46,953 nucleotides of DNA from Chloroflexota bacterium (GCA_013388755.1 JACAEQ010000049.1:1-46953); one strand, 5' to 3'; positions 23,832 to 32,620 are shown, counted from the stretch's first letter. Notes: generated by a model not told the origin, from the sequence alone. Made by a program: numbers and translations.

Positions 23832-24581
23832 TCAGCGAAACGCAGACAATGCATCGTTTTGCTGGCGTTCGAGTGCGCGTTCGAGCTGGAGCCGGGTGAT
23901 CAGTTGCAGCCGTAGCAGAATCGCGCCAAGCGTTTCGCGCCGCCCGATACGCCGCAGGCGAATCTGTTCCACGAGCGCGCGTTCGAGGTCTTGCGGTTTC
24001 AGCCCTTCAGCCAGCAAGTATTCGCCAAGCGCGCGTGGCGCCGCCTCATTACTGGTACGCTGCCGTAACTGTAGCATCAGCGCGCGCGCCAGCGTCTCAG
24101 GCGACACCGTGCCACGGGCAACGGCCATGTCACCAAACATGATCTGCTCGCCACGCCGGCGCGCCGCGGCCTGCTCCTGTAAGAGCCACTCCAGTTCATC
24201 AGCGGTGATCGCGCCCATATCAACCAGGATGGTTCCGAGGGTTGGCGATGCATCCATCTGCTTGAAGATCCGAGGCTTGTGGCCGCTCAGGGCGCGTCGT
24301 GCGCGAGCAACACGCAGTGCCCCCGACGCTTCGGTATCTCCAGGATCGATGGTCAGGCGATACTCAAGATAACCGATCTCGAGCTCAAGATCGTCGGGCG
24401 CCAGCGCACTGGCCCGTGCCAGGCAGTCGAGACGATGCCCCGGCTCGGTAACAAGCTGCGCCAGCGCCAGCCACGCCTCGACGCAGCGATGGCCGGCTGC
24501 GACATGATTACGGAGCGCGATGAAACTGGCGCGCGCCGATTCAACCACAGGGCACGGGCGAGGGCAAAGGGTGACCTTCAT
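23832..24581 (-). CDS. protein with four tandem MshEN-like (GspE N-terminal) motifs
   Basis: 249 residues. The N-terminal 100 residues are helical and TPR-like (AWLALAQLVTEPGHRLDCLARASALAP). Four copies of a 22-23-residue motif, [LF]G..........L..[AL]L..Q, follow at about 115-137, 149-171, 185-206 and 218-240, for example LGTILVDMGAITADELEWLL. Such motifs form MshEN domains, which bind cyclic di-GMP in some ATPases of type II secretion and pili. The arginine usually leading the motif is missing in all four, so ligand binding is doubtful. No ATPase domain is present. It has a strong promoter of its own. Function unknown. Confidence 0.7.
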   Translation of the reverse strand: MKVTLCPRPCPVVESARASFIALRNHVAAGHRCVEAWLALAQLVTEPGHRLDCLARASALAPDDLELEIGYLEYRLTIDPGDTEASGALRVARARRALSGHKPRIFKQMDASPTLGTILVDMGAITADELEWLLQEQAAARRRGEQIMFGDMAVARGTVSPETLARALMLQLRQRTSNEAAPRALGEYLLAEGLKPQDLERALVEQIRLRRIGRRETLGAILLRLQLITRLQLERALERQQNDALSAFR

Positions 24582-24648
24582 GGGCGTGAGACATCAGGTG
24601 CAACACGACATGAACCGGCGACGCTACACTGTGCTGCCGATTCTGCCT

Positions 24649-24677
24649 ATCATACGTCATGCAGGTCGCCCTGACAA
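24649..24677 (-). promoter_or_regulatory. promoter of the MshEN-like gene
   Basis: Minus strand TTGTCA (24677-24672), 17-bp spacer, TATGAT (24654-24649), each one mismatch from consensus. The start point would be near 24642, about 60 bases before the gene. Confidence 0.75.
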
Positions 24678-24716
24678 GGGTTTGCGTACGGCCACTTCGC
24701 GCGTGCTGACCGGTGT

Positions 24717-25250
24717 TCATGGGATCAAGCCATGAGATGCGCCTGGGCGGAACGCCAGCTCCCAGCGCCAGCCCTGGTCACTGCGGATGCCATGCCAGAT
24801 GCCAGCGGTTGGTGCGTGGTTACCGTAGTCGTAGCGATGCCCGCTCAGATCGATCCGGTCCCTGGTGGTATGTTGCAGCGCGGCGAGAACGCAGCAGCCG
24901 TGGGTCACCAGCGCAACGCGCTGGAGCGGCGAGTCGTCGAGCTGGCCAAGTAACTCGGCCACACGGGCGCGTACCTGGTCATGCCGTTCGCCGGGCGCTC
25001 CTTCGCGTAAATGATCGATAATGCTGAGTTCAAGCCCGCTGAGCCGTGCGATTGTCTCGGCGGTGACACGGGCACGGGTAAATGGCGACGAAAGCAGGCG
25101 CTCGACGCGGCGCTCACGGATCCAGTGACCCGCCTCGATAGCCTCCTGCTCGCCGCGCAAGGTCAATGGCGGGCCGGGCAGGATATTGTAGGGCACGCCA
25201 GTGGCGCGATCCGGTTCGGCGTGCCTGATGAGAAAGAGTTCGTCAAGCAT
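24717..25250 (-). CDS. histidine phosphatase family protein (phosphoglycerate mutase-like)
   Basis: 177 residues. FLIRHAEPDR near the N-terminus carries the phospho-accepting histidine of the RHG/RHA superfamily. LLSSPFTRARVTAETIA is the second arginine region and VALVTHGCCV the second catalytic histidine. The small size and RHAE motif suggest a phosphatase such as an alpha-ribazole or sugar phosphatase rather than a glycolytic mutase. The start is at ATG 25250, or possibly ATG 25268. A TACAAT hexamer only nine bases upstream of 25250 suggests a leaderless transcript. Transcribed divergently from the patatin gene. Confidence 0.85.
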   Translation of the reverse strand: MLDELFLIRHAEPDRATGVPYNILPGPPLTLRGEQEAIEAGHWIRERRVERLLSSPFTRARVTAETIARLSGLELSIIDHLREGAPGERHDQVRARVAELLGQLDDSPLQRVALVTHGCCVLAALQHTTRDRIDLSGHRYDYGNHAPTAGIWHGIRSDQGWRWELAFRPGASHGLIP

Positions 25251-25258
25251 ATGCCACG

Positions 25259-25264
25259 ATTGTA
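25259..25264 (-). promoter_or_regulatory. -10 element implying a leaderless transcript
   Basis: Minus strand TACAAT (25264-25259) within GGTACAAT. With a normal 6-8 bp distance the start point falls within two bases of the ATG at 25250. No convincing -35 is present. Confidence 0.45.
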
Positions 25265-25322
25265 CCATAACCGGTTGTATTTCTTCATGTTCATAAGCGA
25301 TGGTCCTCTGCGGAGCTTTTTA

Positions 25323-25331
25323 TGGTACACT
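25323..25331 (+). promoter_or_regulatory. extended -10 promoter of the patatin-like gene
   Basis: TGG followed by TACACT (25326-25331) gives an extended -10. Transcription would start near 25338, about 25 bases before the gene, whose GAGG ribosome-binding site is at 25353-25356. Confidence 0.5.
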
Positions 25332-25362
25332 TGCGCCCATCCCTTTGTAGGTTGAGGCTGGC

Positions 25363-27708
25363 ATGCCACACGATGACTGGCCGGAGTATTCCAGCGCCGA
25401 TTTCATCAAGGATGATCTGCGTTGTTGCGACCTGGTGATGAAAGGCGGCATCACGAGCGGCGTTGTCTATCCGCCGGCGATCATTGAGCTCGCGACGCGC
25501 TATCGCTTCGTCAATATCGGCGGCACATCAGCAGGGGCAATCGCCGCCGCCGCTGCGGCAGCAGCGGAGTATGGGCGCGCCATCTCCTATGCCGGGTACA
25601 GCAGCGGTTTTCAACGCCTCGACCGGTTGCGCGTCTGGCTTGGCGAACGCGATGGCAATCTTCCGGGCCTGTTTCAGCCGACGGGCCGGGTGCGCCCGCT
25701 GTTTTATGTGCTGCTCGATCTGGTGATTGCTGCGCGAACAGCCCCGCACCATCCGGCGAAACGCGCGCCAGCCGCTGCGATGCGCCTGCCGTTCGCGGTA
25801 ATGCGATTCGGCTGGCAGGTGATCGTTACTGGTGTTCGTGGCGCGGGAGTGGTGATGCGCCATCATGGACGGCTGGTTTCCGGAGTCGGCGGAGCGGTGG
25901 CGCTGGTCATTGCCGCGATCTGGTTGTTGCCGTCGCTGCTCAATGCCGAACTGCCCGGCGCTGCGATCGTTGCGTTTCGGCTGGCGCTGGCGATACTGGC
26001 TGGATTGCTGGCAGGGGTGCTGGTGGGCATCGCGAATCTTGTGTGGCTCGCGACAAGCGCACTGCCACGCAGTTTTTTTGGCATGTGCAGTGGCCACGCC
26101 AGCGACACACTACCAACGGGATGGCCACCCACGCTGGGCGATGAGTCCGGCAATGGCCGCCCGCCGGCATTGACCGACTGGTTGCATGCGGTGGTCAATG
26201 GCCTGGCCGGGCGTACTGCGCACGAACCGCCATTGACCTTCGGTGAACTGGCAGAAGCGCGTGCCGGCGATCAGGGCGTGAGGCTGCGGATGATGACCAG
26301 CAACCTGACCGAGCATATGCCATATGTTCTGCCGAAGGATCTGGGCCGCTTCCTCTTTGATCCGGTTGAGTTCGCGCGTCTCTTTCCTGCGCCGGTGATG
26401 GATCATCTACGCGCCTGCAGCGCCGGTGCAGCGTATCATGTTGCCGGTGTGACAGGTACGTCGCGCACGCTGCTACCGCTGCCTGTCTGGCGCGATCTGC
26501 CGGTGGTTGTCGGTGCGCGTCTCAGCCTCAGTTTTCCGCTCCTCATCGCTGCCATCCCGCTCTACACACTCAGTGTCGCCGGGCAACGCGAAATCGGCGC
26601 CGGGCGCGTAGTACGCGCCGAGTATGTGCAGCGCCATCTGTTCAGCGATGGCGGAATCGCAAGTAATTTCCCGATCCATTTCTTCGATCGCTGGTTGCCG
26701 ACCCATCCGACGTTTGGTATCAACCTGGTGCAACTTGCCGCAACTGATGCCGACGACGAGCATCTCCTGCGCACGTTGCTGTCGGAAGGGGTCGAAGGCA
26801 TGCCCGGTGCAGCGCCGCAGCCGGAGATGGTCGTCAAGCAGGCCTGCCTGGGACGCACCGATTTCAACGCCTCCGCGCCAGCGCGGCTTCCTGTGCGTGC
26901 TGGCGCGGCGTTCAGCGATCCGCAGGGCGAGGTGTACCTGCCGCCTGCCGGTCCGGGGGAGGACTATATCGAGTGGAAGGATATCGCCAGTGTCCCGGCC
27001 TTTCTCTGGGCCATCTTCGGCACGGCGCAGAACTATCGCGACACGGCTCAGGCGCGCCTGCCGAGCTATTATGAACGTATCGTGCGCGTGCGGCTAAAAC
27101 CGGATGAAGGCGGGTTGAACCTGCGCATGCCGCGGCATATTGTGGCTGCAATCGGGCGCAAAGGGCGGCTTGCGGGCCGTGCCCTGCTGCCACGCGAGCC
27201 GGAGGCGGCGGGGCGGCGACGTGGCGGCTTCAGCTTTGATGAGCATCGCTGGGTGCGACTGGTGGTGCTGCTCTCGGAGCTCGATCAGCAGTTGCGCGAC
27301 ATGCGCGCCGCGTATGATGATGAACAGGCAGACTATCCAGGGTTCCTGCGAGCTGCCATGGCCGACGATACGCTGCCGCAATGCCCACCCTACTATCACG
27401 GATCTGCCGCTGAACGCGCGCTCTTTGCGCGCCGGATCGAGGCATTGATCGCACTCTATACGCGCTGGAGCGATCTGGACGAACAGACGACCGCGCGACT
27501 GAACGATATGCTGTTGCGCCTCAATCGTTCTGCTCTGGAAGACCTGGCGCGCCTGATCGATCAACCGGACGATCAGGCGGCCCTCGAGGGGTTGCGACAC
27601 TGGATCGGGGCTATGCATGCAGAGAAGGTGCGCGCTGCCAAAGGTGCAGAACGCGAGCGCGGCGCGGTTGAGGATATGATCGATCTGCGGGTGACACCGA
27701 CGATCTGA
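25363..27708 (+). CDS. patatin-like phospholipase with internal membrane segments
   Basis: 781 residues. The oxyanion loop is MKGGITSGVVYPPAI, the nucleophile S56 sits in GGTSAGAIAAAA, and the dyad aspartate D429 in HLFSDGGIASNFP. The catalytic Ser and Asp are about 370 residues apart because a long insert separates them. That insert includes two hydrophobic helices (near residues 170-190 and 205-230) which should anchor the protein in the membrane. The C-terminal 280 residues are charged and largely helical with no recognised domain. Probably a membrane-associated lipid acyl hydrolase; physiological role unknown. GAGG six bases before the ATG supports the start. The next gene follows 46 bp on. 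Confidence 0.85.
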   Translation: MPHDDWPEYSSADFIKDDLRCCDLVMKGGITSGVVYPPAIIELATRYRFVNIGGTSAGAIAAAAAAAAEYGRAISYAGYSSGFQRLDRLRVWLGERDGNLPGLFQPTGRVRPLFYVLLDLVIAARTAPHHPAKRAPAAAMRLPFAVMRFGWQVIVTGVRGAGVVMRHHGRLVSGVGGAVALVIAAIWLLPSLLNAELPGAAIVAFRLALAILAGLLAGVLVGIANLVWLATSALPRSFFGMCSGHASDTLPTGWPPTLGDESGNGRPPALTDWLHAVVNGLAGRTAHEPPLTFGELAEARAGDQGVRLRMMTSNLTEHMPYVLPKDLGRFLFDPVEFARLFPAPVMDHLRACSAGAAYHVAGVTGTSRTLLPLPVWRDLPVVVGARLSLSFPLLIAAIPLYTLSVAGQREIGAGRVVRAEYVQRHLFSDGGIASNFPIHFFDRWLPTHPTFGINLVQLAATDADDEHLLRTLLSEGVEGMPGAAPQPEMVVKQACLGRTDFNASAPARLPVRAGAAFSDPQGEVYLPPAGPGEDYIEWKDIASVPAFLWAIFGTAQNYRDTAQARLPSYYERIVRVRLKPDEGGLNLRMPRHIVAAIGRKGRLAGRALLPREPEAAGRRRGGFSFDEHRWVRLVVLLSELDQQLRDMRAAYDDEQADYPGFLRAAMADDTLPQCPPYYHGSAAERALFARRIEALIALYTRWSDLDEQTTARLNDMLLRLNRSALEDLARLIDQPDDQAALEGLRHWIGAMHAEKVRAAKGAERERGAVEDMIDLRVTPTI

Positions 27709-27741
27709 GGTCGGGATGCGCTGGCCGTAGTGGCGCTATGG

Positions 27742-27747
27742 TACGAT
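27742..27747 (+). promoter_or_regulatory. -10 element just upstream of the GH57 gene
   Basis: TACGAT within GGTACGAT, eight bases from the ATG at 27755. If used, transcription would start at or next to the start codon (leaderless). No ribosome-binding site is visible before this gene. Confidence 0.4.
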
Positions 27748-27754
27748 AGACAGT

Positions 27755-29290
27755 ATGAACCAGCCGCCAGCCGGGTACCTTGCCCTTGTTCTGACCGGCC
27801 ACGTGCCGTACCTGCGTGCTGCGGGTCGTCGTCCCGACGGCGAGGACCCGTTGCATGAGACGATCGCCTTCTCGCTGGTGCCGACGCTCAATGTGCTCTA
27901 CGACCTGCGCGAGCGCGGCGCGCGGCCCTACGTTACGCTGGCGTACTCGCCGGTGTTGCTCGAGCAACTGGCGGATATTGTCGTCCAGAAGCATTTCGTC
28001 GTCTGGATGGAGGAATGGCTGGCACGCTGCGAGGTCGCCTTGCGCCGCTGGCAGCGCCAGCGCAATGGTCACCAGGCGTACCTGGCCCGTTTTTATCTTG
28101 ACTGGGGCCAGGGTGTCTTGCGGAGTTTCACCGAGCGGTATGGTCGCAATCTCGTGGCGGCGATGCGCGAGTTGTGCGCCGACGGTACGGCTGAACCGCT
28201 GGCGGGTGCAGCAACACACGCCTACTTACCGTTGCTGGCTCGCCCGGAGTCGATTCGCGCTCAACTTGATGTCGGTACACTGAGCGTGACTCGCCTCCTC
28301 GGGCGCCGCGCGCGTGGATTGTGGCTGCCGGAATGCGGCTTTCGCAGTGGCCTGGAACAGGCGCTACGTTTCAACGGAACGCGCTACTTCATTGTCGATC
28401 CGGCCAGCGTTGCGGCGGGATCGAACGTGACCCACCTCCGGCCACGCTGGGTGTTGCCGCGCCGGCTTGCCACTCTGTTGCGCGCAGTAGATGCATCGTA
28501 TCAGGTTGCGTCGCCTGGCCTGGGGTATGTTGGCGATCCTCTGTATCTGGCCATCCGCCGCGAGCGCGATTTCCACCTGGCGCTGTGGCGCAATGGCGCC
28601 GATCTTGCCGCCACCGAGCTCTATGATCCCTACCATGCCTTCCGCCGCGCCCAGGAACATGCGACGCACTTTGTGGAGTGGAACGCCGCCGAGTTGCAGG
28701 CGCTCGCCGCCTGGCACGACCGGCCAGGGATTACGGTCGCCGTGCTTGACGCCGATCTGCTTGGCCGGCGCTGGTTTGAGGGCCCCACCTGGTTGCGCGC
28801 GCTGCTGGAGGTTGTGTTGCTCCACAAGCCATTTGCGCTGACAACGCCGTCGCCCTACCTGCGCGCCTTTCGGCCGCGCCAGGGAGTGACATTACATGAT
28901 GGATCGTGGGGGGCGGGCGGCGGCCACGAGGCGTATGCCACGCCCCAGAGCGCTGCTCTGCAGCGCGCGATTACCGAGATGGAGTCGCTGGTCGTCACGA
29001 CGGCACGACGGTTCCCCGATGCGCACGGTGACCAGGAACGCGTGCTGAACCAGGCGGTTCGCGAGCTGCTCCTGGCGCAGTCGAGCGACTGGCCGCTGTT
29101 ACTTGGCCGCCAGGAGCATAGTGCCGTACATCGCCCGTGGGATCATCTTGCCCGTAGCCGACAACTGTGCGCGCTTGCTGCGCGCGAGGCGCTGGATGAA
29201 ACGGATCAGGTGGAACTTGCTGCGATAGAAGAGCTGGATAACCCATTCGCGCACCTGAATTACCGTGTGTTCGCCAGTGAGACGGTCTGA
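27755..29290 (+). CDS. GH57 family protein, 1,4-alpha-glucan branching enzyme-like
   Basis: 511 residues resembling the GH57/DUF1957 branching enzymes of glycogen metabolism. Motif 1 is LTGHVPYLR; the nucleophile motif GLWLPECGF contains E193. The expected acid/base motif (usually D-x-E-L-F-G-H-W-W) reads LDADLLGRRWFEGP with D332 present but the glutamate and the GHWW replaced. The C-terminal helical region carries WPLLLGRQEHSAVH (normally WPFI...) and ends normally. It could be an active branching enzyme with an unusual motif 4 or a diverged relative. It lies 46 bp after the patatin gene and converges on a rhodanese gene five bases away. Confidence 0.8.
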   Translation: MNQPPAGYLALVLTGHVPYLRAAGRRPDGEDPLHETIAFSLVPTLNVLYDLRERGARPYVTLAYSPVLLEQLADIVVQKHFVVWMEEWLARCEVALRRWQRQRNGHQAYLARFYLDWGQGVLRSFTERYGRNLVAAMRELCADGTAEPLAGAATHAYLPLLARPESIRAQLDVGTLSVTRLLGRRARGLWLPECGFRSGLEQALRFNGTRYFIVDPASVAAGSNVTHLRPRWVLPRRLATLLRAVDASYQVASPGLGYVGDPLYLAIRRERDFHLALWRNGADLAATELYDPYHAFRRAQEHATHFVEWNAAELQALAAWHDRPGITVAVLDADLLGRRWFEGPTWLRALLEVVLLHKPFALTTPSPYLRAFRPRQGVTLHDGSWGAGGGHEAYATPQSAALQRAITEMESLVVTTARRFPDAHGDQERVLNQAVRELLLAQSSDWPLLLGRQEHSAVHRPWDHLARSRQLCALAAREALDETDQVELAAIEELDNPFAHLNYRVFASETV

Positions 29291-29295
29291 TCACC

Positions 29296-29637
29296 TCACC
29301 GTTTGATCGGTAACCCGGCACGCGCCCAGGCGATGATGCCACCCCGTAAGTTGAGCACGTCACGATAACCGGCGCGCCGCAGCAGATCGGCGGCGACACC
29401 GCTGCGATTGCCGGAACGGCAGATCGCGATGATTGTCGTGTCCCGCGGGAGACTTGCAAGCTTCAGCGAAAGCTGGCCGAGCGGGATCAGGACGCTCTCC
29501 GGGATGTGCGCATCAGCGTATTCCTCATGCTCGCGCACATCGAGCAGGTAGAGCCGGTCGCCACGCGCAAGACGCTCATGCACCTCGGCCGGCGTTATTT
29601 CTCCCACAGCGGGCTGCGGCTTGAAGAAGTTAAACAC
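29296..29637 (-). CDS. single-domain rhodanese sulfurtransferase
   Basis: 113 residues. A short hydrophobic N-terminus (MFNFFKPQP) is followed by a rhodanese domain: ITPAEVHERLA, LYLLDVREHEEYADAHIPESVLIPL, and the active loop AICRSGNRSG with cysteine C73 carrying the persulfide. The start is GTG 29637 with AAGGG about eight bases upstream. It is downstream of a persulfide dioxygenase-rhodanese fusion on the same strand, so it probably passes sulfane sulfur in the same sulfide/persulfide pathway. Confidence 0.9.
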   Translation of the reverse strand: MFNFFKPQPAVGEITPAEVHERLARGDRLYLLDVREHEEYADAHIPESVLIPLGQLSLKLASLPRDTTIIAICRSGNRSGVAADLLRRAGYRDVLNLRGGIIAWARAGLPIKR

Positions 29638-29705
29638 AGATAAACCCTTTCATGATCACATCAACGTTTACCAAACCTGATGGCACCGCAGGCGATCCGT
29701 GCAGG

Positions 29706-31121
29706 TTATCGCGCTACCGGGCCGCCGGCGAGTTTCCAGCCTTCGAATCCGTCGCGCATCTCGACCAGGTTGGTCCAGCCGCGCGCTTCGAGCACGCTGG
29801 CGGCAATCGGTGAGCGTGTGCCGCTCTGGCACGTGATAATGACCAGCCGGTCCTCCGGCAACTCACCACGCCGCGCCACCAGCTGCCCCAGCGGGATATT
29901 GATCGCGCCGGGGGTGTGGCCTTCGGCAAATTCGGTGGCCGTGCGTACATCCACCACCAGAGCATCTTCGTGCAATATCGCACTCTCCAGCTCGACGGCG
30001 CGGCGGCGCGCCAGCGTCGCGACGGAATGGCCGGCAAGCTGCCACTGGTCCAGGATGGTTGCGGCATCCCAGTAGCCTGTGACATTGTCGAGGCCGATCA
30101 GCGTTAACTCATCGCGCGCGCGCCGGGCTGCGTCGCTCGAACCAATCAACGCCAGCGGGCGATCGTACGGCAACAACCAGCCTGCCCAGGTCAGAAAGTC
30201 GTTCTCGAGCGGAAGATTGATGGCGCCAGGAACATGGCCGGCAGCAAATGCGTCAGACGATCGCACATCCACGATGATCGGCGCATCGGGGCGCCCGGGA
30301 TGCAGATCGCTGATGGCGAGTGGCACCAGCGCGCCCGCCGGGCGGAGTGGTGGGCCGTCGCGGTTAATGCGCTTCATCTGCGCAAAGTAGGGCGGCGGAT
30401 CGGGCTGGCCGGCAAGCACCGCCGTAACAAACGCCTGTTCCTCGCCGATCGCGAAGGCCCAGCCATGACGTTTCTCGTAGCCAACCGTACTCTGCGGTAC
30501 TGCGCCAAGCGCCTTACCACAGGCGCTACCGGCGCCGTGACCGGGCCATATCTGTACGTAATCGGGCAGGGTGCGGAACCGTTGCAGTGAACCAAACAGC
30601 TGACGCGCGCCAGCCTCCATCGTGTTGGCAATACCTGCGGCACGTTCCAGCAGATCGGGCCGGCCAACATCACCGACAAACACAAAGTCGCCGCTGCATA
30701 CGCCCATTGGCTCATCGGCGGCGGCGCCGTCGGTCACCAGGAACGACAGATGCTCGGGCGTATGGCCCGGCGTATGTACGGCTTGAATCCGCACATTGCC
30801 AATCGTGATGATGTCGCCGTCGCGCAGCAAGGTTGCACCGTCGGCGGCGGCAAAGGCGTATTGCCACTCAGCCGGCCCCATGGCGGAAAGGAACAGACGT
30901 GCCCCGGCACGCTGCGCCAGTTCACGCGCGCCGGACACATAGTCGGCATGGATGTGTGTTTCCGTAACCGCGACAATGCGCAGCCCGGCGCGTTGCGCGG
31001 CGTCAAGATACTGATCAATGTTGCGGTTCGGATCAATAACCGCCGCCTCGCCGGATGCCTGACAGCCGACCAGATAGCTGGCCTGGGCCAGGCCGGCGTG
31101 ATAGAAACGCTGCAACAACAC
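29706..31121 (-). CDS. CstB-like persulfide dioxygenase-sulfurtransferase
   Basis: 471 residues in three parts. Residues 1-235 are an ETHE1-like metallo-beta-lactamase domain (ETHIHADYVSGARELA, HTPGHTPEHLSF, CSGDFVFVGDVGRPDL, IWPGHGAGSACGK). Residues about 265-350 form a rhodanese-like domain whose loop (LIGSSDAARRA) has no catalytic cysteine. Residues about 365-471 form an active rhodanese with C431 in ITCQSGTRSP. This order is that of staphylococcal CstB, which oxidises persulfides to sulfite and makes thiosulfate. The start is GTG 31121 with AGGGGGT upstream. It lies 68 bp after the sensor kinase gene on the same strand and before a small rhodanese gene. No CstR repressor is seen here. Confidence 0.88.
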   Translation of the reverse strand: MLLQRFYHAGLAQASYLVGCQASGEAAVIDPNRNIDQYLDAAQRAGLRIVAVTETHIHADYVSGARELAQRAGARLFLSAMGPAEWQYAFAAADGATLLRDGDIITIGNVRIQAVHTPGHTPEHLSFLVTDGAAADEPMGVCSGDFVFVGDVGRPDLLERAAGIANTMEAGARQLFGSLQRFRTLPDYVQIWPGHGAGSACGKALGAVPQSTVGYEKRHGWAFAIGEEQAFVTAVLAGQPDPPPYFAQMKRINRDGPPLRPAGALVPLAISDLHPGRPDAPIIVDVRSSDAFAAGHVPGAINLPLENDFLTWAGWLLPYDRPLALIGSSDAARRARDELTLIGLDNVTGYWDAATILDQWQLAGHSVATLARRRAVELESAILHEDALVVDVRTATEFAEGHTPGAINIPLGQLVARRGELPEDRLVIITCQSGTRSPIAASVLEARGWTNLVEMRDGFEGWKLAGGPVAR

Positions 31122-31189
31122 CTGTTCACCCCCTGATGTACTTTGTGCCAGTTCTCACCGGTTATGTGATGCGCCAGTGGGGCATGGGG

Positions 31190-32620
31190 TTACACGACCG
31201 TCGCTATGGGTAACGTGAACCAGAAACATGCACCCTGGCCCGGTTCGCTCACCACGCCGATCTGGCCACCATGCGCCAGCACCAGCTGGCGGGCAATCGC
31301 CAGCCCGAGGCCGCTACCGCCCTGGGATCGCGCCCGACCACGATCGGCGCGCCAGAAGCGCTCGAAGACGAACGGCACGTCAGCAGGCGCGATGCCAGGG
31401 CCGGTATCGCAGACACTGACATAGAGTGCAGGCGCACCCGGTTCTATTGTACCCGGAAACGCACGCGGATCGGCGGTCGCACGCAGTTGGATGGTACCTC
31501 CGGAGGGTGTATGGCGCAGTGCATTCGAAACAAGGTTGTTCAGCACCTGCACGATGCGATCGCCATCGGCGATGGCCCGTGGCAGGTCGGGCGCACACTC
31601 GGCGCGTAGCTCCACGCCCTTCTCGGCAGCCGGTGCAGCAAATGATGCCATGGTTCGGGCGATGGATGCCGCCAGATCGATCGGCTCCCGGCGGAGATCG
31701 ATCTGGCCGGACTCAGCCAGCGTCAGTTCGCGCAGATCGGCGACGAGGCGGTGGAGTACCAGCGTCTCGTCATAGATCGTTGCGATCTCTTCCTTCTGTA
31801 ATGGAAACACATCGTCCAGCAAGGCGCGCAGATTGCCCTGGATGACCGTGAGCGGTGTGCGCAGTTCGTGGGCGATATCGGCTATCATCCGGCGGCGTGC
31901 CAGTTCTGATTGTTCCAGGCTGGCGGCCATCGTGTTGAATGCCGCGGCAGCGCTCGCCACCTCGATCGGGCCGCTTATGGGTGCGCGCTGTGCCAGATCG
32001 CCGGCAGCGAGACGTTGCGCCGCCTGTGCGAGGCGATCCAGCGGCGCCGACAGACTACGCGCGATGATTACCCCGAGCAGCAACCCGAGCATCCCGGCCA
32101 GCACTCCGGCTTGCAGAAATGCCTGGTTGAGTTGATCGAGGAAGTGTTGCGCCGCGAGTGAGAGTGCCGCGTAGCGGGGTGTCGAGGCTGTAAGATAACC
32201 GGCGATGACACCGTCCACGACGATTGGCAGCGCTGCGTTTCGTTCGCTCGCGCTCACGTGGGTCGCTGTGGTGCCTCCTGGAAGGCCGGCACGGTAGACG
32301 ATCGTGCCGTCAGCATCGGCAAGTGTCAGTTCGAGTGGACCGCGCATCATGCCCGGGTTGCCTATGCCTGGCCCCATGCTGCCAGGACCCATCCCACGCG
32401 AATCGGCAAAGACCGTGGCTACGCCTGTCCAGCTGTGATGCACTGCATAATATTCGGTGAGGCGCGGAACCAGGCCGAGCTGCTGGAGTTGTGCCTGAAC
32501 CAGGAACACCCGAAAACCGGCACCCGCCTGTAGATGCGCCAGGGATGCCGCCGTCAACACGCTGAGGGCCGTGACGATCGCAAAGGCGAGTGCGAGTTGA
32601 ACCTGAAGACGACGCATCAT
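31190..32620 (-). CDS. sensor histidine kinase with Met-rich periplasmic segment
   Basis: 476 residues, BaeS/PhoR-type. TM1 is about residues 8-28, followed by an extracytoplasmic sensor to about 165, TM2 about 168-190 and a HAMP domain. HisKA has the phospho-accepting H251 in DIAHELRTPLTVIQGN, and HATPase has NLVSNALRHTPSGG, DTGPGIAP and GGSGLGLAIA. The sensor contains H61-H62 and a Gly/Pro/Met segment with M77, M82, M91 and M92, a composition seen in Cu(I)/Ag(I)-binding proteins, so metal sensing is a reasonable guess. Its ATG overlaps the stop of the response regulator gene (ATGA). Confidence 0.93.
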   Translation of the reverse strand: MMRRLQVQLALAFAIVTALSVLTAASLAHLQAGAGFRVFLVQAQLQQLGLVPRLTEYYAVHHSWTGVATVFADSRGMGPGSMGPGIGNPGMMRGPLELTLADADGTIVYRAGLPGGTTATHVSASERNAALPIVVDGVIAGYLTASTPRYAALSLAAQHFLDQLNQAFLQAGVLAGMLGLLLGVIIARSLSAPLDRLAQAAQRLAAGDLAQRAPISGPIEVASAAAAFNTMAASLEQSELARRRMIADIAHELRTPLTVIQGNLRALLDDVFPLQKEEIATIYDETLVLHRLVADLRELTLAESGQIDLRREPIDLAASIARTMASFAAPAAEKGVELRAECAPDLPRAIADGDRIVQVLNNLVSNALRHTPSGGTIQLRATADPRAFPGTIEPGAPALYVSVCDTGPGIAPADVPFVFERFWRADRGRARSQGGSGLGLAIARQLVLAHGGQIGVVSEPGQGACFWFTLPIATVV

